This document shows, in pieces, positions 35,032 through 44,119 of a stretch of 64,000 nucleotides of DNA (its first letter is position 1; every line of letters starts with the position of its first letter). The position numbers and the translations under genes are program-made. This stretch comes from Planotetraspora silvatica (GTDB lineage: Bacteria > Actinomycetota > Actinomycetes > Streptosporangiales > Streptosporangiaceae), in contig NZ_BOOQ01000057.1 of the NCBI RefSeq assembly GCF_016863315.1, positions 1-64,000 on the forward strand, given 5' to 3'. The notes below the pieces were generated by a model. It did not search any database. It saw only the letters and a program-made list of their open reading frames with translations, and was not told the origin of the DNA.

Positions 35032-35766
35032 TCACTCCTCCACGGCGATCCTGAGCCGCCGGAAGCCCTTGCCCTTGTTCTCGATCTTGGCGACCCGGAT
35101 CCTGCCGATCTGCCGGGTGGAGGCCACGTGGGTGCCGCCGTCGGCCTGGCAGTCGAGACCGACGATGTCCACGATCCTGACCTCCTGGACGGACTCGGGC
35201 ACCAGGTTCGTCGCGGTGCGGATGATGTCCGGGATGGCGAAGGCCTGCTCGCGCGGCAACACCCGGACGTCGATACGCCGGTCGGCCGTCACCTCCGTGT
35301 TGCAGGCCGCCTCGACGGCCTCCTTGAAGCCGGGCGGCACCTCCGTCAGGTTGAAGTCCATCCGGGCGACCAGAGGCTCCATGTTGCCGCCGGTGACCAG
35401 GGCGCCGAAGTCCCGGAACACGACTCCGCAGAGCACGTGGAGCGCGGAATGCGTGCGCATCAGCGCCGAACGCCTCTCGTCGGCGACGGCGGCCGTGACC
35501 ACGGTGCCGGGAACGGGAAGCGGCTCACCCTCGGCGGGGATCAGGTAGAGGTCGTCGCCCTTGCGCACACCCGCGATGCGGGTCTCCACCCCCTGCCAGA
35601 GGAGGGTGCCTTCGTCGGCGGGCTGGCCGCCGCCGCCCGGGTAGAACGCCGAGCGGTCGAGCACGATCCCGTCAGGCGAGGAGGCGAGAACGACCGCCTC
35701 CCAGTCACGCAGGCTCTGGTCGGCGAGTTCGAGGCGTTCGGTGCGCCCGAGGACATCGGTTCCCAT
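35032..35766 (-). CDS. alaX: Alanyl-tRNA editing protein AlaX
   Basis: 244 residues homologous to the editing domain of alanyl-tRNA synthetase. The zinc site is formed by RTHSALH (HxxxH) and CQADGGTH (CxxxH). It clears Ser or Gly mischarged on tRNA-Ala. The N-terminal glycine-rich FYPGGGGQPAD motif is present. TAGGCT ends 7 nt before ATG on the minus strand. Confidence 0.93.
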   Translation of the reverse strand: MGTDVLGRTERLELADQSLRDWEAVVLASSPDGIVLDRSAFYPGGGGQPADEGTLLWQGVETRIAGVRKGDDLYLIPAEGEPLPVPGTVVTAAVADERRSALMRTHSALHVLCGVVFRDFGALVTGGNMEPLVARMDFNLTEVPPGFKEAVEAACNTEVTADRRIDVRVLPREQAFAIPDIIRTATNLVPESVQEVRIVDIVGLDCQADGGTHVASTRQIGRIRVAKIENKGKGFRRLRIAVEE

Positions 35767-35803
35767 GGTTGGCAGCCTAGGGCCACCTCCCGGTTATCGG
35801 GAC

Positions 35804-36136
35804 CTACCAGGGACCGTAGGGACCCTGGTTGCCGCCGCCCTTGCGGTAGCCGTTCACCGCGGGCTTGACGTCGGCCAGGTAGATGCCCGCGGCGATGACC
35901 GCCGCGATCGTGAAGATGCTCAGCGGAGTCAGGTATCTCACCGCGGCGGCGAAGGTGAACAGTGTCGCGAATCCCAGGATGACGAGCCACAGCGGCTTGG
36001 TCTGCTTGCCCGCGGCGGGGAAGGCGCTCTTGGGGATGCGGATGGCGTGGATCAGCGCCCATGCGGAGAGGATCAAGGCCCCGACGCTGAGCAGCCAGAA
36101 GATCAGATCCAGCACGCCGTTCACAGGCCCGAACAT
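35804..36136 (-). CDS. DUF2516 membrane protein
   Basis: A 110-residue protein with three membrane helices (residues ~8-28, 50-68, 72-90) and a Gly/Pro tail. It matches the mycobacterial protein encoded after hbhA (Rv0476) in size and position. ATG 36136 has GGGAGAG upstream. Function unknown. Confidence 0.8.
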   Translation of the reverse strand: MFGPVNGVLDLIFWLLSVGALILSAWALIHAIRIPKSAFPAAGKQTKPLWLVILGFATLFTFAAAVRYLTPLSIFTIAAVIAAGIYLADVKPAVNGYRKGGGNQGPYGPW

Positions 36137-36238
36137 GAACTCTCCCAGTCGGTCATTCGGTGGGTGTCGGCTCCACACTAATGGCCGGGGGCGATCCGTG
36201 TCGCGGGCGCGAGAGGCGTATCACCCGGAAACGGCGAA

Positions 36239-36270
36239 CGGCCCGTCCCCCGGTCAGCGGGGACGGGCCG
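36239..36270. terminator. Hairpin after the HbhA-like gene
   Basis: CGGCCCGTCCCC pairs perfectly with GGGGACGGGCCG around an 8-nt loop, 28 bp beyond the stop codon of the minus-strand gene. Confidence 0.6.
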
Positions 36271-36298
36271 GGCGACGCGTCGCATCGCGGAGCCGTCG

Positions 36299-36772
36299 TC
36301 AGGAGTGCGAGCGCTTGGCGCCGGACTTCCTGGTGGTTCCGGTGGTGGCCCGCTTGGCGGAGCCGTTGGTCGCGCCATGGGTGGTGCCGTTGGTGGTGCC
36401 GGCGGACTCGGAGACCTCGGCGAGCTCGTGGGCGGCCTCGCCGCTCACCTTGCTCACGATCTTGCGGCCGCGGAGGGCGAACTCCTCGTAGAGCTCGGCG
36501 AACCTGGTGGCGGCGGTGTCGGCGTACGCCCGGGCCTTCTCGGGGAAGTCCTTGGCGACGGCCTCGGCCCTGCCCTGGACGGTGGTGGCGTACTCCCGCG
36601 CCTTGACGGGGAGGTCCTTGGCCGTCTCACGCAGGTCGTCCTGGCGGGACTGGATCTTCTGCAGCTGCTCGGGCAGCTCGCGGAGCTTCTCCACGGCGAA
36701 GTCCCCGGCGCCGGTCAGCGCGTAGAAGGGCTTGGACTCGGTGATCTTCTTGACCTCGGTCGCGAGGGTCAT
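36299..36772 (-). CDS. Heparin-binding hemagglutinin (HbhA)-like protein
   Basis: 157 residues: a long helical, coiled-coil-like body (residues ~10-115) with alternating Lys/Glu, then a Thr/Gly/Asn linker and a basic tail (KRATTGTTRKSGAKRSHS). In mycobacteria the Lys/Ala/Pro-rich tail binds heparan sulfate and the protein also affects lipid bodies and cell division. The tail here is shorter and Thr/Arg/Ser-rich, so adhesin function is not implied. The order HTH, HbhA, DUF2516 equals Rv0474-Rv0476. Confidence 0.8.
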   Translation of the reverse strand: MTLATEVKKITESKPFYALTGAGDFAVEKLRELPEQLQKIQSRQDDLRETAKDLPVKAREYATTVQGRAEAVAKDFPEKARAYADTAATRFAELYEEFALRGRKIVSKVSGEAAHELAEVSESAGTTNGTTHGATNGSAKRATTGTTRKSGAKRSHS

Positions 36773-36775
36773 GGA

Positions 36776-37210
36776 CTATCCTTCCTTCTCCGGCGTGATG
36801 CCGTTACGTGGGGGAACCGGGTCGTCCCCGAGATCATCGGCCGATTGCGGCGGCCGGTCGGAATCAGCGGCCCGGTTCTCCTTGTGGAACGATTCGTAGA
36901 TATCGATGAGCACCTGGCGTTGCCGCCCGGTGAGTGTGACATCGGCACGGATCGCCGCGAGCACGTCACTGTGGGGCTCGCGGTCCTCGATGAGCCCGGC
37001 CTGCACGTACAGCGCCTGGGCCGAGATGTGCAGCCCCTTGGCGATCTGGTTCAGGATCTCCGCGCTCGGCTTGCGCAGGCCTCTTTCGACCTGGCTCAGG
37101 TAGGGATTCGACACCCCTGCCTGGGCGGCGAGCTGACGGAGAGAGATCTTCGCCTGCTGCCGCTGCTGGCGGATGTACTCACCGAGCGAGCCGACTTTGG
37201 GCAGTTCCAT
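36776..37210 (-). CDS. XRE-family regulator upstream of the HbhA-like gene
   Basis: 144 residues: HTH_3 fold at residues ~10-65 (LRQLAAQAGVSNPYLSQVERGLRKPSAEILNQIAKGL), then an acidic tail. It is the counterpart of mycobacterial Rv0474. A 16-bp palindrome, GCTTGCAATTGCAAGC, lies 22 bp upstream and overlaps a possible -10 TAGCTT, pointing to autorepression. ATG 37228 would add six residues. Confidence 0.85.
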   Translation of the reverse strand: MELPKVGSLGEYIRQQRQQAKISLRQLAAQAGVSNPYLSQVERGLRKPSAEILNQIAKGLHISAQALYVQAGLIEDREPHSDVLAAIRADVTLTGRQRQVLIDIYESFHKENRAADSDRPPQSADDLGDDPVPPRNGITPEKEG

Positions 37211-37231
37211 ACCCCAAGTCTGCCGCATGGT

Positions 37232-37247
37232 GCTTGCAATTGCAAGC
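37232..37247. promoter_or_regulatory. 16-bp palindromic operator
   Basis: GCTTGCAATTGCAAGC is perfectly palindromic and overlaps the putative -10 TAGCTT (37249-37244, minus strand) of the XRE regulator gene. XRE dimers bind such sites. Confidence 0.55.
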
Positions 37248-37278
37248 TAGGCGATAAACACCAGCTAGCACCCAACGC

Positions 37279-38196
37279 TCAACCAGGAATCAGCCAAAGC
37301 AGCGGGGCCGACGCGGTCAGCAGGACGGAGCCGAAAAGGATCAGGAACCGGGCGTGGGCCGGAAGCTCCACCGCCGGATGGACGAGGCGGTTGACGCGGG
37401 CCATCACGTTCGACACCGCGGAGGCGCCCAGGGCCCCCTGCGGCGTGGGAAGCGCGGCGGCGGAGCCGAAACGGAGCAGGGCCGTCGCCAGGGGCTTGGC
37501 GCAACAATGGCGCAGGGCGCGGTCGTCGGCCGCCATCTCGATCAGCAGGCTCACGGACGCGTGGGCGTCGCGGACCACCGCCGACCAGGGCAGCGCACGG
37601 CGAAGCGCGGTGAACGGCAGAAGCACCAGATCGTGCCGCTCCCGCACGTGCGCGGCCTCATGCGCGAGCACGGCGTCGAGTTCGTCGGCCGACAGCAGGC
37701 TCAGCGTCCCGTCGCTGATCACCACGTGTGACTTCTTCAGCCCCGGAAGGCAGTATGCGGCGGCGGCGGGGAAGTCCACGACACGGACTCCGGGGACGGC
37801 GGGCTCGTCCCTGGCGATCAGCGAGAGCAGCACGCGGTGCCGATGCCGGGCACGCAGCGTCTGGGCGCCGGCGGCGAGCAGCACCGCCACCAACCCGGCG
37901 AGCAGTGCCAGCCCCGCGATGAGGGAGCCCAGCCTGACCACGTCGTGCGGTTCGCGGGTGCCGTACTCCAGGGTGGTGAGCAGGGCGGCGAGACCGTGGA
38001 CCACGCCCCGCCTGTACGGCTCGAGCGCGTATGCCAGCAGCGCCCCCGTGGAGGCGAGCCCCCAGGTCACCCCGAGTGACTGCCACAGGAGAATGGCCGT
38101 GCGCGGGGCACGCCACGTCCAGCGCGCCGACGTCAGCCGCCAGGCGGCCAGGGCGCAGATCGTGGCCAGGGCCGCTAAGACCGCCGCCGCGATCAC
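37279..38196 (-). CDS. M56-family membrane metalloprotease (BlaR1/MecR1-like)
   Basis: 305 residues: four or so membrane helices and a zinc protease motif HEAAH (AVLAHEAAHVRERHD, residues ~178-190). No penicillin-binding sensor domain is attached. It is paired with a BlaI-type repressor and overlaps it by 4 nt. Such pairs respond to cell-envelope signals; the protease probably cleaves the repressor. Confidence 0.88.
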   Translation of the reverse strand: MIAAAVLAALATICALAAWRLTSARWTWRAPRTAILLWQSLGVTWGLASTGALLAYALEPYRRGVVHGLAALLTTLEYGTREPHDVVRLGSLIAGLALLAGLVAVLLAAGAQTLRARHRHRVLLSLIARDEPAVPGVRVVDFPAAAAYCLPGLKKSHVVISDGTLSLLSADELDAVLAHEAAHVRERHDLVLLPFTALRRALPWSAVVRDAHASVSLLIEMAADDRALRHCCAKPLATALLRFGSAAALPTPQGALGASAVSNVMARVNRLVHPAVELPAHARFLILFGSVLLTASAPLLWLIPG

Positions 38197-38549
38197 TCCT
38201 CCTCCAGCTCCGTGAGGGCTTTTCGCAGGATTTCGGCCTCGGAGCCGGAGACGGCCTGGGCGAAGCGCGTCAGCGCCGCGTCGCGGTCACCGGTCATCTC
38301 CAGGGCTTCGAGCATGAGTTCGGCGACGTAGGCGTCGCGGCTCGCGGCGGGCTGGTAGCGCCAGGCACGCCCGTCCCTGGTGCGGGTGAGGAACCCCTTG
38401 CGGGAGAGCCGGTCGAGTACGGTCATCACCGTGGTCGGTGCGAGATCGCGGTCCTCGATCATGCGGCCCACCTCGCGGGCGGTCAGCGGAGCGTTCTCCG
38501 CCCAGAGGATGTCCATGATGCTGCGTTCAAGCTCGCCGAGACCCTTCAC
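38193..38549 (-). CDS. BlaI/MecI/CopY-family repressor
   Basis: 118 residues: winged helix with LGELERSIMDILWAENAPLTAREVGRMI and TTVMTVLDRLSRKGFL, then a dimerisation helix. GTG 38549 is set by TAGGCT ending 7 nt upstream (leaderless). Overlapping palindromes containing GTAG/CTAC lie on that promoter, typical of BlaI operators. Expected to repress its own operon and perhaps the divergent macro-domain gene. Confidence 0.9.
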   Translation of the reverse strand: MKGLGELERSIMDILWAENAPLTAREVGRMIEDRDLAPTTVMTVLDRLSRKGFLTRTRDGRAWRYQPAASRDAYVAELMLEALEMTGDRDAALTRFAQAVSGSEAEILRKALTELEEE

Positions 38550-38559
38550 GTCGTTCAGC

Positions 38560-38578
38560 CTACCCGGGGTAGTACTAC
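38560..38578. promoter_or_regulatory. BlaI-type operator
   Basis: CTACCC-G-GGGTAG (38560-38572) overlaps GTAGTACTAC (38569-38578). GTAG/CTAC dyads resemble known BlaI operators (TACTACA dyads). It covers the -10 region of blaI and lies 23 bp before the macro-domain start. Confidence 0.5.
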
Positions 38579-38600
38579 GTCCCGTAGAGAGGTGAGACAG

Positions 38601-39116
38601 ATGAAGCTCGTTCTGGTCGAGGGAGACATCACCGAGCAGCGCGTGGACGCGATCGTCAACGCCGCCAACTCCTCGTTGATGGGCGGCGGCGGGGTCGACG
38701 GCGCGATCCACAGGCGCGGCGGTCCGGAGATCCTGGAGGAGTGCCGGGCGCTGCGTGCCTCGCGGTACGGACGTGGGCTTCCCGTGGGCGCGGCGGTGGC
38801 CACCACGGCCGGCCGTCTTCCGGCCCGGTGGGTGATCCACACCGTCGGGCCCGTGTACTCGCGGAGCGAGGACCGGTCCCATCTGCTGGCCTCCTGCTAT
38901 CGGGAGTCGCTGCACGTGGCGGACTCGCTGGGCGCCTCGACGGTGGCGTTCCCCGCCGTCTCGACCGGCATCTACCGATGGCCGATGGCGGACGCCGCCC
39001 GCATCGCCCTGGCAGCGATACGGCACGCCGGGTCCAGTGTCACCGAGGTCCGTTTCGTGCTGTTCAGTCCCGCAGCTTATGCGGACTTTGAGCAGGCCTT
39101 GGGGGACATGGGGTAA
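38601..39116 (+). CDS. Macro-domain ADP-ribose hydrolase
   Basis: 171 residues, single macro domain: VEGDITEQRVDAIVNAANSSLMGGGGVDGAIHRRGG and AFPAVSTGIYRWP. Relatives (YmdB) deacetylate O-acetyl-ADP-ribose or remove ADP-ribose. AGAGAGGTGAG precedes ATG. It shares its upstream region with the blaI promoter. Confidence 0.92.
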   Translation: MKLVLVEGDITEQRVDAIVNAANSSLMGGGGVDGAIHRRGGPEILEECRALRASRYGRGLPVGAAVATTAGRLPARWVIHTVGPVYSRSEDRSHLLASCYRESLHVADSLGASTVAFPAVSTGIYRWPMADAARIALAAIRHAGSSVTEVRFVLFSPAAYADFEQALGDMG

Positions 39117-39155
39117 GCGTTCGGCCAAGTCTCGTCGTTGGGTATCGAAACAGAC

Positions 39156-39659
39156 CTAGAGCCACTTGATCAGGTAGATCTCATCGCGTTCTTCGCCGGG
39201 GGCGAGACGGATGGAGCGCGGGACCCGGCCGGTCTCGTGGTAGCCCACACTCCCGTAGAAGCCGTCCACGCCCGTTCCGCCTCGGCAGGTGAGCTGGAGC
39301 GCCTCAAGCCCGAGCCGATTCGCGGCGTCGTCCGCCGCCAGCATGAGAGCCCTGCCGTAGCCCTTGCCCTGGTGCTTGGGGTGGACCATGACCCGCACCA
39401 CCCACCGCCAGTGCGCCCGCAGCCCCGACCCGTTGTCCGCGAGGATGAGCCAGCAGGCCACGCGGTCCTCTTCGTCGAAGCCGACCAGCAGGGCGTCGGA
39501 GGCCCGGCCGAAGGCCTTCTCGGCCGTCGGCCTGATGTCGTCCGGTGTCACGGGAGGGACGAATCCGACGGCGCCGCCCGCGTTTGTGACCTCGGTCCAG
39601 CAGTCGAGGAGCTCCTCGAACAGTTCGGTGGTCATCTCGGGGGCGAGGACGAAACGCAT
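39156..39659 (-). CDS. GNAT-family N-acetyltransferase
   Basis: 167 residues with acetyl-CoA motif VMVHPKHQGKGYGRALMLAADD and VDGFYGSVGYHETGRVPRSI. Substrate unknown. ATG 39659 follows TAACGT by 7 nt on the minus strand (leaderless). Confidence 0.85.
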   Translation of the reverse strand: MRFVLAPEMTTELFEELLDCWTEVTNAGGAVGFVPPVTPDDIRPTAEKAFGRASDALLVGFDEEDRVACWLILADNGSGLRAHWRWVVRVMVHPKHQGKGYGRALMLAADDAANRLGLEALQLTCRGGTGVDGFYGSVGYHETGRVPRSIRLAPGEERDEIYLIKWL

Positions 39660-39694
39660 GACTCGGACGTTACCAATCGCCGGTGAACGGCGAA

Positions 39695-40504
39695 CTACGG
39701 GCCGACGGCGGTCCAGGGCAGCGTGAGCTCGCCGAGCCGCCATCGCGCGGGACCTCCGGCCGGCGGCGCCGTGGCGATCGGCCAGTCACGGGCCAGCGCC
39801 TCGGCCGTCCTGATCCAGCGCTGGCGGGAGCCGTACGAACCGTAGGGGGCGCACGCCGCCCAGGCGCGGTCCCAGTCGGTCAGGAACGCGTGCACGCGCT
39901 CACCGGGCACGTTGCGGTGGATGAGCGTCTTCGGCAGCCGCTCCGCGAGGTCGGACGGCCGTTCGAAACCGGTGAAACGGGCGGCGAAGGTGAGCGTCCT
40001 CGGTCCCTCCGCCCCGAGAGCGGCCCACACAGCGCGGTGGCCCACTTCCGAGCAGGTCCCCTCGACGATCACTCCGTCGGGGGCGATCCGCGACCGCATC
40101 AGGTCCCAGTGCTCCCAGGCCTCGGCCTCCGCGTACTGCCGGAGCACGTTGAACGCCCGCACGACCAGCGGGGACCGCGCGACCGGCAGTTCGAAGCCCC
40201 CTCTCCTGAACGACAACCCCTCCCGCTCGTACGGCTTCGCCGCGGCGACCCGCTCGGGGTCGATCTCCACGCCGACGACCTCGACGGCCGGGTGCACCCG
40301 CCGCAGCCTGGTGAAGAGCTCATATGTCGTGATGTGCGAGGCGCCGTAGCCGAGGTCCACCACCAGCGGCCGCGCGTCCGCCGACGACCTGAGCAGCGGG
40401 CCGCAGACGGCGGAGATCCATCGGTCGGACCGCCGCAGTCTGTTGTGGCCCGTGGTCCCGCGGGTGATCGCCCCGATCGGCCGCCGGACCGGCCGCGCCG
40501 TCAC
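39695..40504 (-). CDS. Class I SAM-dependent methyltransferase-like protein
   Basis: 269 residues. SAM-site motif I VVDLGYGASHITTYEL and motif II VVGVEIDPERV are visible. The rest (LRQYAEAEAWEHWDLMRSRIAPDGVIVEGTCSEVG) follows the Rossmann pattern. Substrate unknown. GTG 40504 overlaps the stop of the SDR gene (GTGA); longer frames are shadows of that gene. Confidence 0.75.
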   Translation of the reverse strand: MTARPVRRPIGAITRGTTGHNRLRRSDRWISAVCGPLLRSSADARPLVVDLGYGASHITTYELFTRLRRVHPAVEVVGVEIDPERVAAAKPYEREGLSFRRGGFELPVARSPLVVRAFNVLRQYAEAEAWEHWDLMRSRIAPDGVIVEGTCSEVGHRAVWAALGAEGPRTLTFAARFTGFERPSDLAERLPKTLIHRNVPGERVHAFLTDWDRAWAACAPYGSYGSRQRWIRTAEALARDWPIATAPPAGGPARWRLGELTLPWTAVGP

Positions 40505-41250
40505 GCGCCTTGCGGGACGCGGTACACCTTGTGCTGCGCCGCCTGCGCGCGTGGCCGGACGACCAGCCGGTCGATGTTCACGTGGGAGGGCCGCGTGACG
40601 GCGAAGGCGATCACATCGGCGATGTCGTCGGCGGTCAGCGGGTTCGGGACGCCCTCGTAGATCTTGGCGGCCTTCTCGGCGTCGCCGCGGAAGCGGGTCA
40701 GCGAGAACTCCTCGGTCTGCACCATCCCCGGCGCCACCTCGATGATCCGCACCGGTTCGCCGACGAGCTCCAGCCTGAGCGTCTCGGTCATCGACGTCTG
40801 GGCGTGCTTGGCCGCGCAGTAGCCACCGCCCCCTTCGTAGGAGACGAGCCCGGCCACCGAGGTGAGCATCAGCAGGACGCCGTCGCCCGATTCGATCAGC
40901 CTGGGCAGGAGCGCCTGCGTCATCCGCAGCGAGCCGAGCACGTTCACGTCGTACATGCGCTGCCAGTCGTCCACCCGCCCCTGCGCCACCGGCTCCAGGC
41001 CGAAGGCGCCGCCCGCGTTGTTGATCAGCACGTCGCAACGGTCCAGTGAGGAGGCGAACGCGGCCACGGACTCCTCAGAGGTCACGTCCAGCGTGGCGGA
41101 GCGGATCGACGGCACCTCGGCGGCCAGCTTGTCGAGCCGGTCACGCCGCCGCGCCGCCGCGACGACGTCGAACCCTTCAGCCGCCAGGCGGCGGGCCGTC
41201 GCCTCACCGATGCCGCTGCTCGCACCGGTCACCACTGCGGTCTTCGTCAT
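40501..41250 (-). CDS. Short-chain dehydrogenase/reductase
   Basis: 249 residues of the classical SDR type: cofactor motif TGASSGIGEAT, NNAG, and catalytic Ser/Tyr/Lys (SVAG... YCAAK). The basic residues after strand 2 (AARRRDR) favour NADP. Substrate unknown. ATG 41250 has GGAGGGATC upstream. Operon with the methyltransferase-like gene. Confidence 0.88.
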   Translation of the reverse strand: MTKTAVVTGASSGIGEATARRLAAEGFDVVAAARRRDRLDKLAAEVPSIRSATLDVTSEESVAAFASSLDRCDVLINNAGGAFGLEPVAQGRVDDWQRMYDVNVLGSLRMTQALLPRLIESGDGVLLMLTSVAGLVSYEGGGGYCAAKHAQTSMTETLRLELVGEPVRIIEVAPGMVQTEEFSLTRFRGDAEKAAKIYEGVPNPLTADDIADVIAFAVTRPSHVNIDRLVVRPRAQAAQHKVYRVPQGA

Positions 41251-41386
41251 GATCCCTCCGCGCCCCATGGAAAAACCCGTCAAGAGGCCGACATTCTCTC
41301 AGTAGCGCGTCCCGGAGACGGTCGTTGAGGGGCCAGGGAATCTCGCTGAGATCCTTTCGGTTATAACGATCTCGGAGGTGGTTGGG

Positions 41387-42670
41387 GTGACGCTCAGACG
41401 GCGTCGGATCAACCGGGTCGCGACGATCAGTGTCCACACATCCCCGCTCGACCAGCCGGGCACCGGCGACGCGGGCGGGATGAACGTCTACATTGTGGAA
41501 GTCGCGAAACGGCTGGCCGAGCTCGGCATCGAGGTGGAGGTGTTCACCCGCCAGACGGCCCGTGACCTGCCTCCCGTGGCGGAGCTCGCTCCCGGCGTCA
41601 TGGTCCGTCATGTCACGGCCGGGCCGTACGAGGAACTGGACCGCGCCGACCTCCCCGGTCAGCTCTGCGGCTTCCTGTCCGGCGTGCTGCGCACCGAGGC
41701 GATGTACGACCCCGGACGCTACGACGTCATCCACTCCCACTACTGGCTCTCCGGCCAGGTCGGGTGGCTCGCCAAGGAGCGATGGGGCGTGCCGCTGGTG
41801 CACACCATGCACACCATGGCCAAGGTCAAGAACGCGCTGCTGGCGGCGGGAGACAAGCCGGAGCCGAAGCTCCGGGTCCTCGGCGAGGAGCAGGTCGTGG
41901 AGGTGGCCGACCGGCTCGTCGCCAACACCGCCGCCGAGGCCCAGGAGCTGATCGAGCTCTACGACGCGCCCGCGGACCGGGTGGCCGTGGTCAACCCCGG
42001 GGTGAACCTGAAGGTCTTCCAGCCCGCGTCCAAGGGGGCCGCCAGGCACCGGCTCGGGCTCCCGCAGGACGCCCGCGTGTTGCTGTTCGTCGGCCGCATC
42101 CAGCCGCTGAAGGCCCCCGACATCCTGCTCAAGGCCGCGGCCCGGATGGTCGAGCACGATCCGGCCCTGCGGTCGCGCCTGGTCGTGGCCTGCGTCGGCG
42201 GTCCCAGCGGCAACGGGCTCGCCCGTCCCGCACTGCTGAGCGACCTCGCCGCCGAGCTGGGCATCAGCGACATCGTCCGGCTCGCGCCCCCGGCTCCCCA
42301 GGACGAGCTGGCCGACTGGTACCGCGCGGCCGACATGACCGTGGTGCCCTCGTACAACGAGTCGTTCGGCCTGGTCGCGCTGGAGTCGCAGGCCTGCGGC
42401 ACGCCCGTCGTCGCCGCGTCCGTCGGCGGTCTGCGCACGGCCGTGAAGGACGGCCTGTCCGGCCTCCTGGTCGACGGCCACGAGCCGGACGCCTGGGCAC
42501 GGGCCCTGGGCCGGCTGGTCGACCGCCCGGGATGGCTGGACTTCCTGTCCGCCAACGCCGTACAGCACGCCGTCGGCTTCGGCTGGTCGGAGACGGCCGC
42601 CCGTCTGGCCGACGTGTACGCGGGCGCCATGGCCCAACGGCAATGGGCGCCCGTCGCGGTCAACTCGTAG
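41387..42670 (+). CDS. mshA: D-inositol-3-phosphate glycosyltransferase
   Basis: A GT4-family enzyme, first step of mycothiol synthesis (UDP-GlcNAc plus inositol-1-phosphate). Motifs: [54 protein letters not shown] and the donor site [23 protein letters not shown] 41387 is chosen for its GGAGGT ribosome binding site; GTG 41378 is in frame. TATAAC at about 41362 is a likely -10. Confidence 0.95.
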   Translation: MTLRRRRINRVATISVHTSPLDQPGTGDAGGMNVYIVEVAKRLAELGIEVEVFTRQTARDLPPVAELAPGVMVRHVTAGPYEELDRADLPGQLCGFLSGVLRTEAMYDPGRYDVIHSHYWLSGQVGWLAKERWGVPLVHTMHTMAKVKNALLAAGDKPEPKLRVLGEEQVVEVADRLVANTAAEAQELIELYDAPADRVAVVNPGVNLKVFQPASKGAARHRLGLPQDARVLLFVGRIQPLKAPDILLKAAARMVEHDPALRSRLVVACVGGPSGNGLARPALLSDLAAELGISDIVRLAPPAPQDELADWYRAADMTVVPSYNESFGLVALESQACGTPVVAASVGGLRTAVKDGLSGLLVDGHEPDAWARALGRLVDRPGWLDFLSANAVQHAVGFGWSETAARLADVYAGAMAQRQWAPVAVNS

Positions 42671-42679
42671 GCTGGGACC

Positions 42680-43165
42680 ATGAGACCCGATCTGGAAGGC
42701 GTGGTGGCGTCCGCGCTCGAGTCCGCGGAGCTCTCCTACGAACGACCCAAGCCGGGCTCGTTCCTCGTCAAGCTGCCGGGCCAGCACAAGCTCGCCACGC
42801 TCACCTGGCTCGTCATCGGCGACCAGGCGCTCAACGTCGAGGCGTTCTTCTGCCGTCAGCCCGACGAGAACCACGCCGAGTTCTACCGATGGCTGCTGCT
42901 CAAGAACGGCTCGATGTACGGCGTGCACTTCGCGATCGATCCCATCGGCGATGTCCACCTGGTCGGCCGCCTGCCCCTCGACGCCGTGACCGAGGAGGAG
43001 ATCGACCGGGTGCTCGGCTGTGTGCTGACCTACTCCGACGAGTCGTTCGACCGGGCGCTTGAGCTGGGCTTCGCGTCCTCGATCCGCCGCGAGTGGGACT
43101 GGCGGGTCAAGCGGGGCGAGTCCCTCGCGAACCTGCGGCCCTTCGCCCGGGTGATCGAGACGTGA
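42680..43165 (+). CDS. YbjN-domain protein
   Basis: A 161-residue YbjN-like protein (type III secretion chaperone-like fold), commonly encoded between mshA and the phosphoglycerate mutase gene in actinomycetes. Motifs: [22 protein letters not shown] and [20 protein letters not shown]. Molecular role unknown. TAGGCT ends 6 nt before ATG (leaderless). Confidence 0.85.
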   Translation: MRPDLEGVVASALESAELSYERPKPGSFLVKLPGQHKLATLTWLVIGDQALNVEAFFCRQPDENHAEFYRWLLLKNGSMYGVHFAIDPIGDVHLVGRLPLDAVTEEEIDRVLGCVLTYSDESFDRALELGFASSIRREWDWRVKRGESLANLRPFARVIET

Positions 43166-43226
43166 CCGGCCGCTCTCTTACCAGCGTAAAGAGGGGCGAA
43201 AGCCATGCGCCGATAGGATTGCCGGC

Positions 43227-43970
43227 ATGGCTACTTTGGTGCTGCTGAGGCATGGCGAGAGCGAATGGAACGTCAAGGGCCTGTTCACGGGCTGGGTGGA
43301 CGTGACCCTTTCGCCGACTGGTGAGGACGAGGCACGGCGCGGCGGGCAACTGCTGCTCGACGCGGGCATCAGCCCCGAGGTGGTGCACACGTCGGTGCTC
43401 ACCCGTGCGATCAAGACGGCCAACCTCGCGCTGGAGGCCGCCGGTCTGCTGTGGCTGCCGGTGCGCCGCTCGTGGCGGCTGAACGAGCGGCACTACGGCG
43501 CCCTCCAGGGCAAGGACAAGGCCCAGACCCGCGCGGAGTTCGGCGACGAGCAGTTCATGCTGTGGCGCCGCTCCTACGACGTGCCCCCGCCGCCGATCGC
43601 GGACGACGACGAGTACTCCCAGTACGGCGACGCCCGATACGCCGAGCTGCCCTCCGAGCTGAAGCCCAGGACGGAGTGCCTGAAGGACGTCGTCGACCGC
43701 ATGCTGCCGTACTGGTACGACCAGATCGTGCCGGATCTCGCGGCCGGGAAGACCGTGCTCGTCGTGGCTCACGGGAACTCTCTGCGGGCGCTGGTCAAGC
43801 ACCTGGAGGGGATCAGCGACGCCGACATCGCGGGGCTGAACATCCCGACCGGGATCCCGCTCCGCTACGAGCTGGACGGCGACTTCCGCCCGACGGGCCC
43901 GGGGGAGTACCTCGACCCCGAGGCGGCCGAGGCCGCGATCGAAGCCGTCGCCAACCAGGGCAAGAAGTAA
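43227..43970 (+). CDS. gpmA: 2,3-bisphosphoglycerate-dependent phosphoglycerate mutase
   Basis: 247 residues, glycolysis/gluconeogenesis. Active-site [19 protein letters not shown] (phosphohistidine), [16 protein letters not shown] and [14 protein letters not shown] are all intact. TAGGAT ends 7 nt before ATG. Confidence 0.97.
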   Translation: MATLVLLRHGESEWNVKGLFTGWVDVTLSPTGEDEARRGGQLLLDAGISPEVVHTSVLTRAIKTANLALEAAGLLWLPVRRSWRLNERHYGALQGKDKAQTRAEFGDEQFMLWRRSYDVPPPPIADDDEYSQYGDARYAELPSELKPRTECLKDVVDRMLPYWYDQIVPDLAAGKTVLVVAHGNSLRALVKHLEGISDADIAGLNIPTGIPLRYELDGDFRPTGPGEYLDPEAAEAAIEAVANQGKK

Positions 43971-43978
43971 TCCATCCC

Positions 43979-44010
43979 CCCTCGCGGGACCCCAACCGGT
44001 CCCGCGAGGG
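43979..44010. terminator. Hairpin after gpmA
   Basis: CCCTCGCGGGACC pairs perfectly with GGTCCCGCGAGGG around CCAACC, just behind the gpmA stop. No T tract. Confidence 0.6.
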
Positions 44011-44070
44011 CCGCGGCGGCGCCTCTAAGGCGCCCCGAGCCCGCGTGAGCGGAGCGAGCACGATAAACAC

Positions 44071-44103
44071 GAAAGCCCCGGCCCCCCGAGGACCGGGGCT
44101 TTC
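44071..44103. terminator. Bidirectional terminator gpmA/phoU
   Basis: GAAAGCCCCGG pairs with CCGGGGCTTTC; A/T runs on both sides suit two convergent transcripts. Confidence 0.7.
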
Positions 44104-44119
44104 GAGCCCGTGAGGATGG

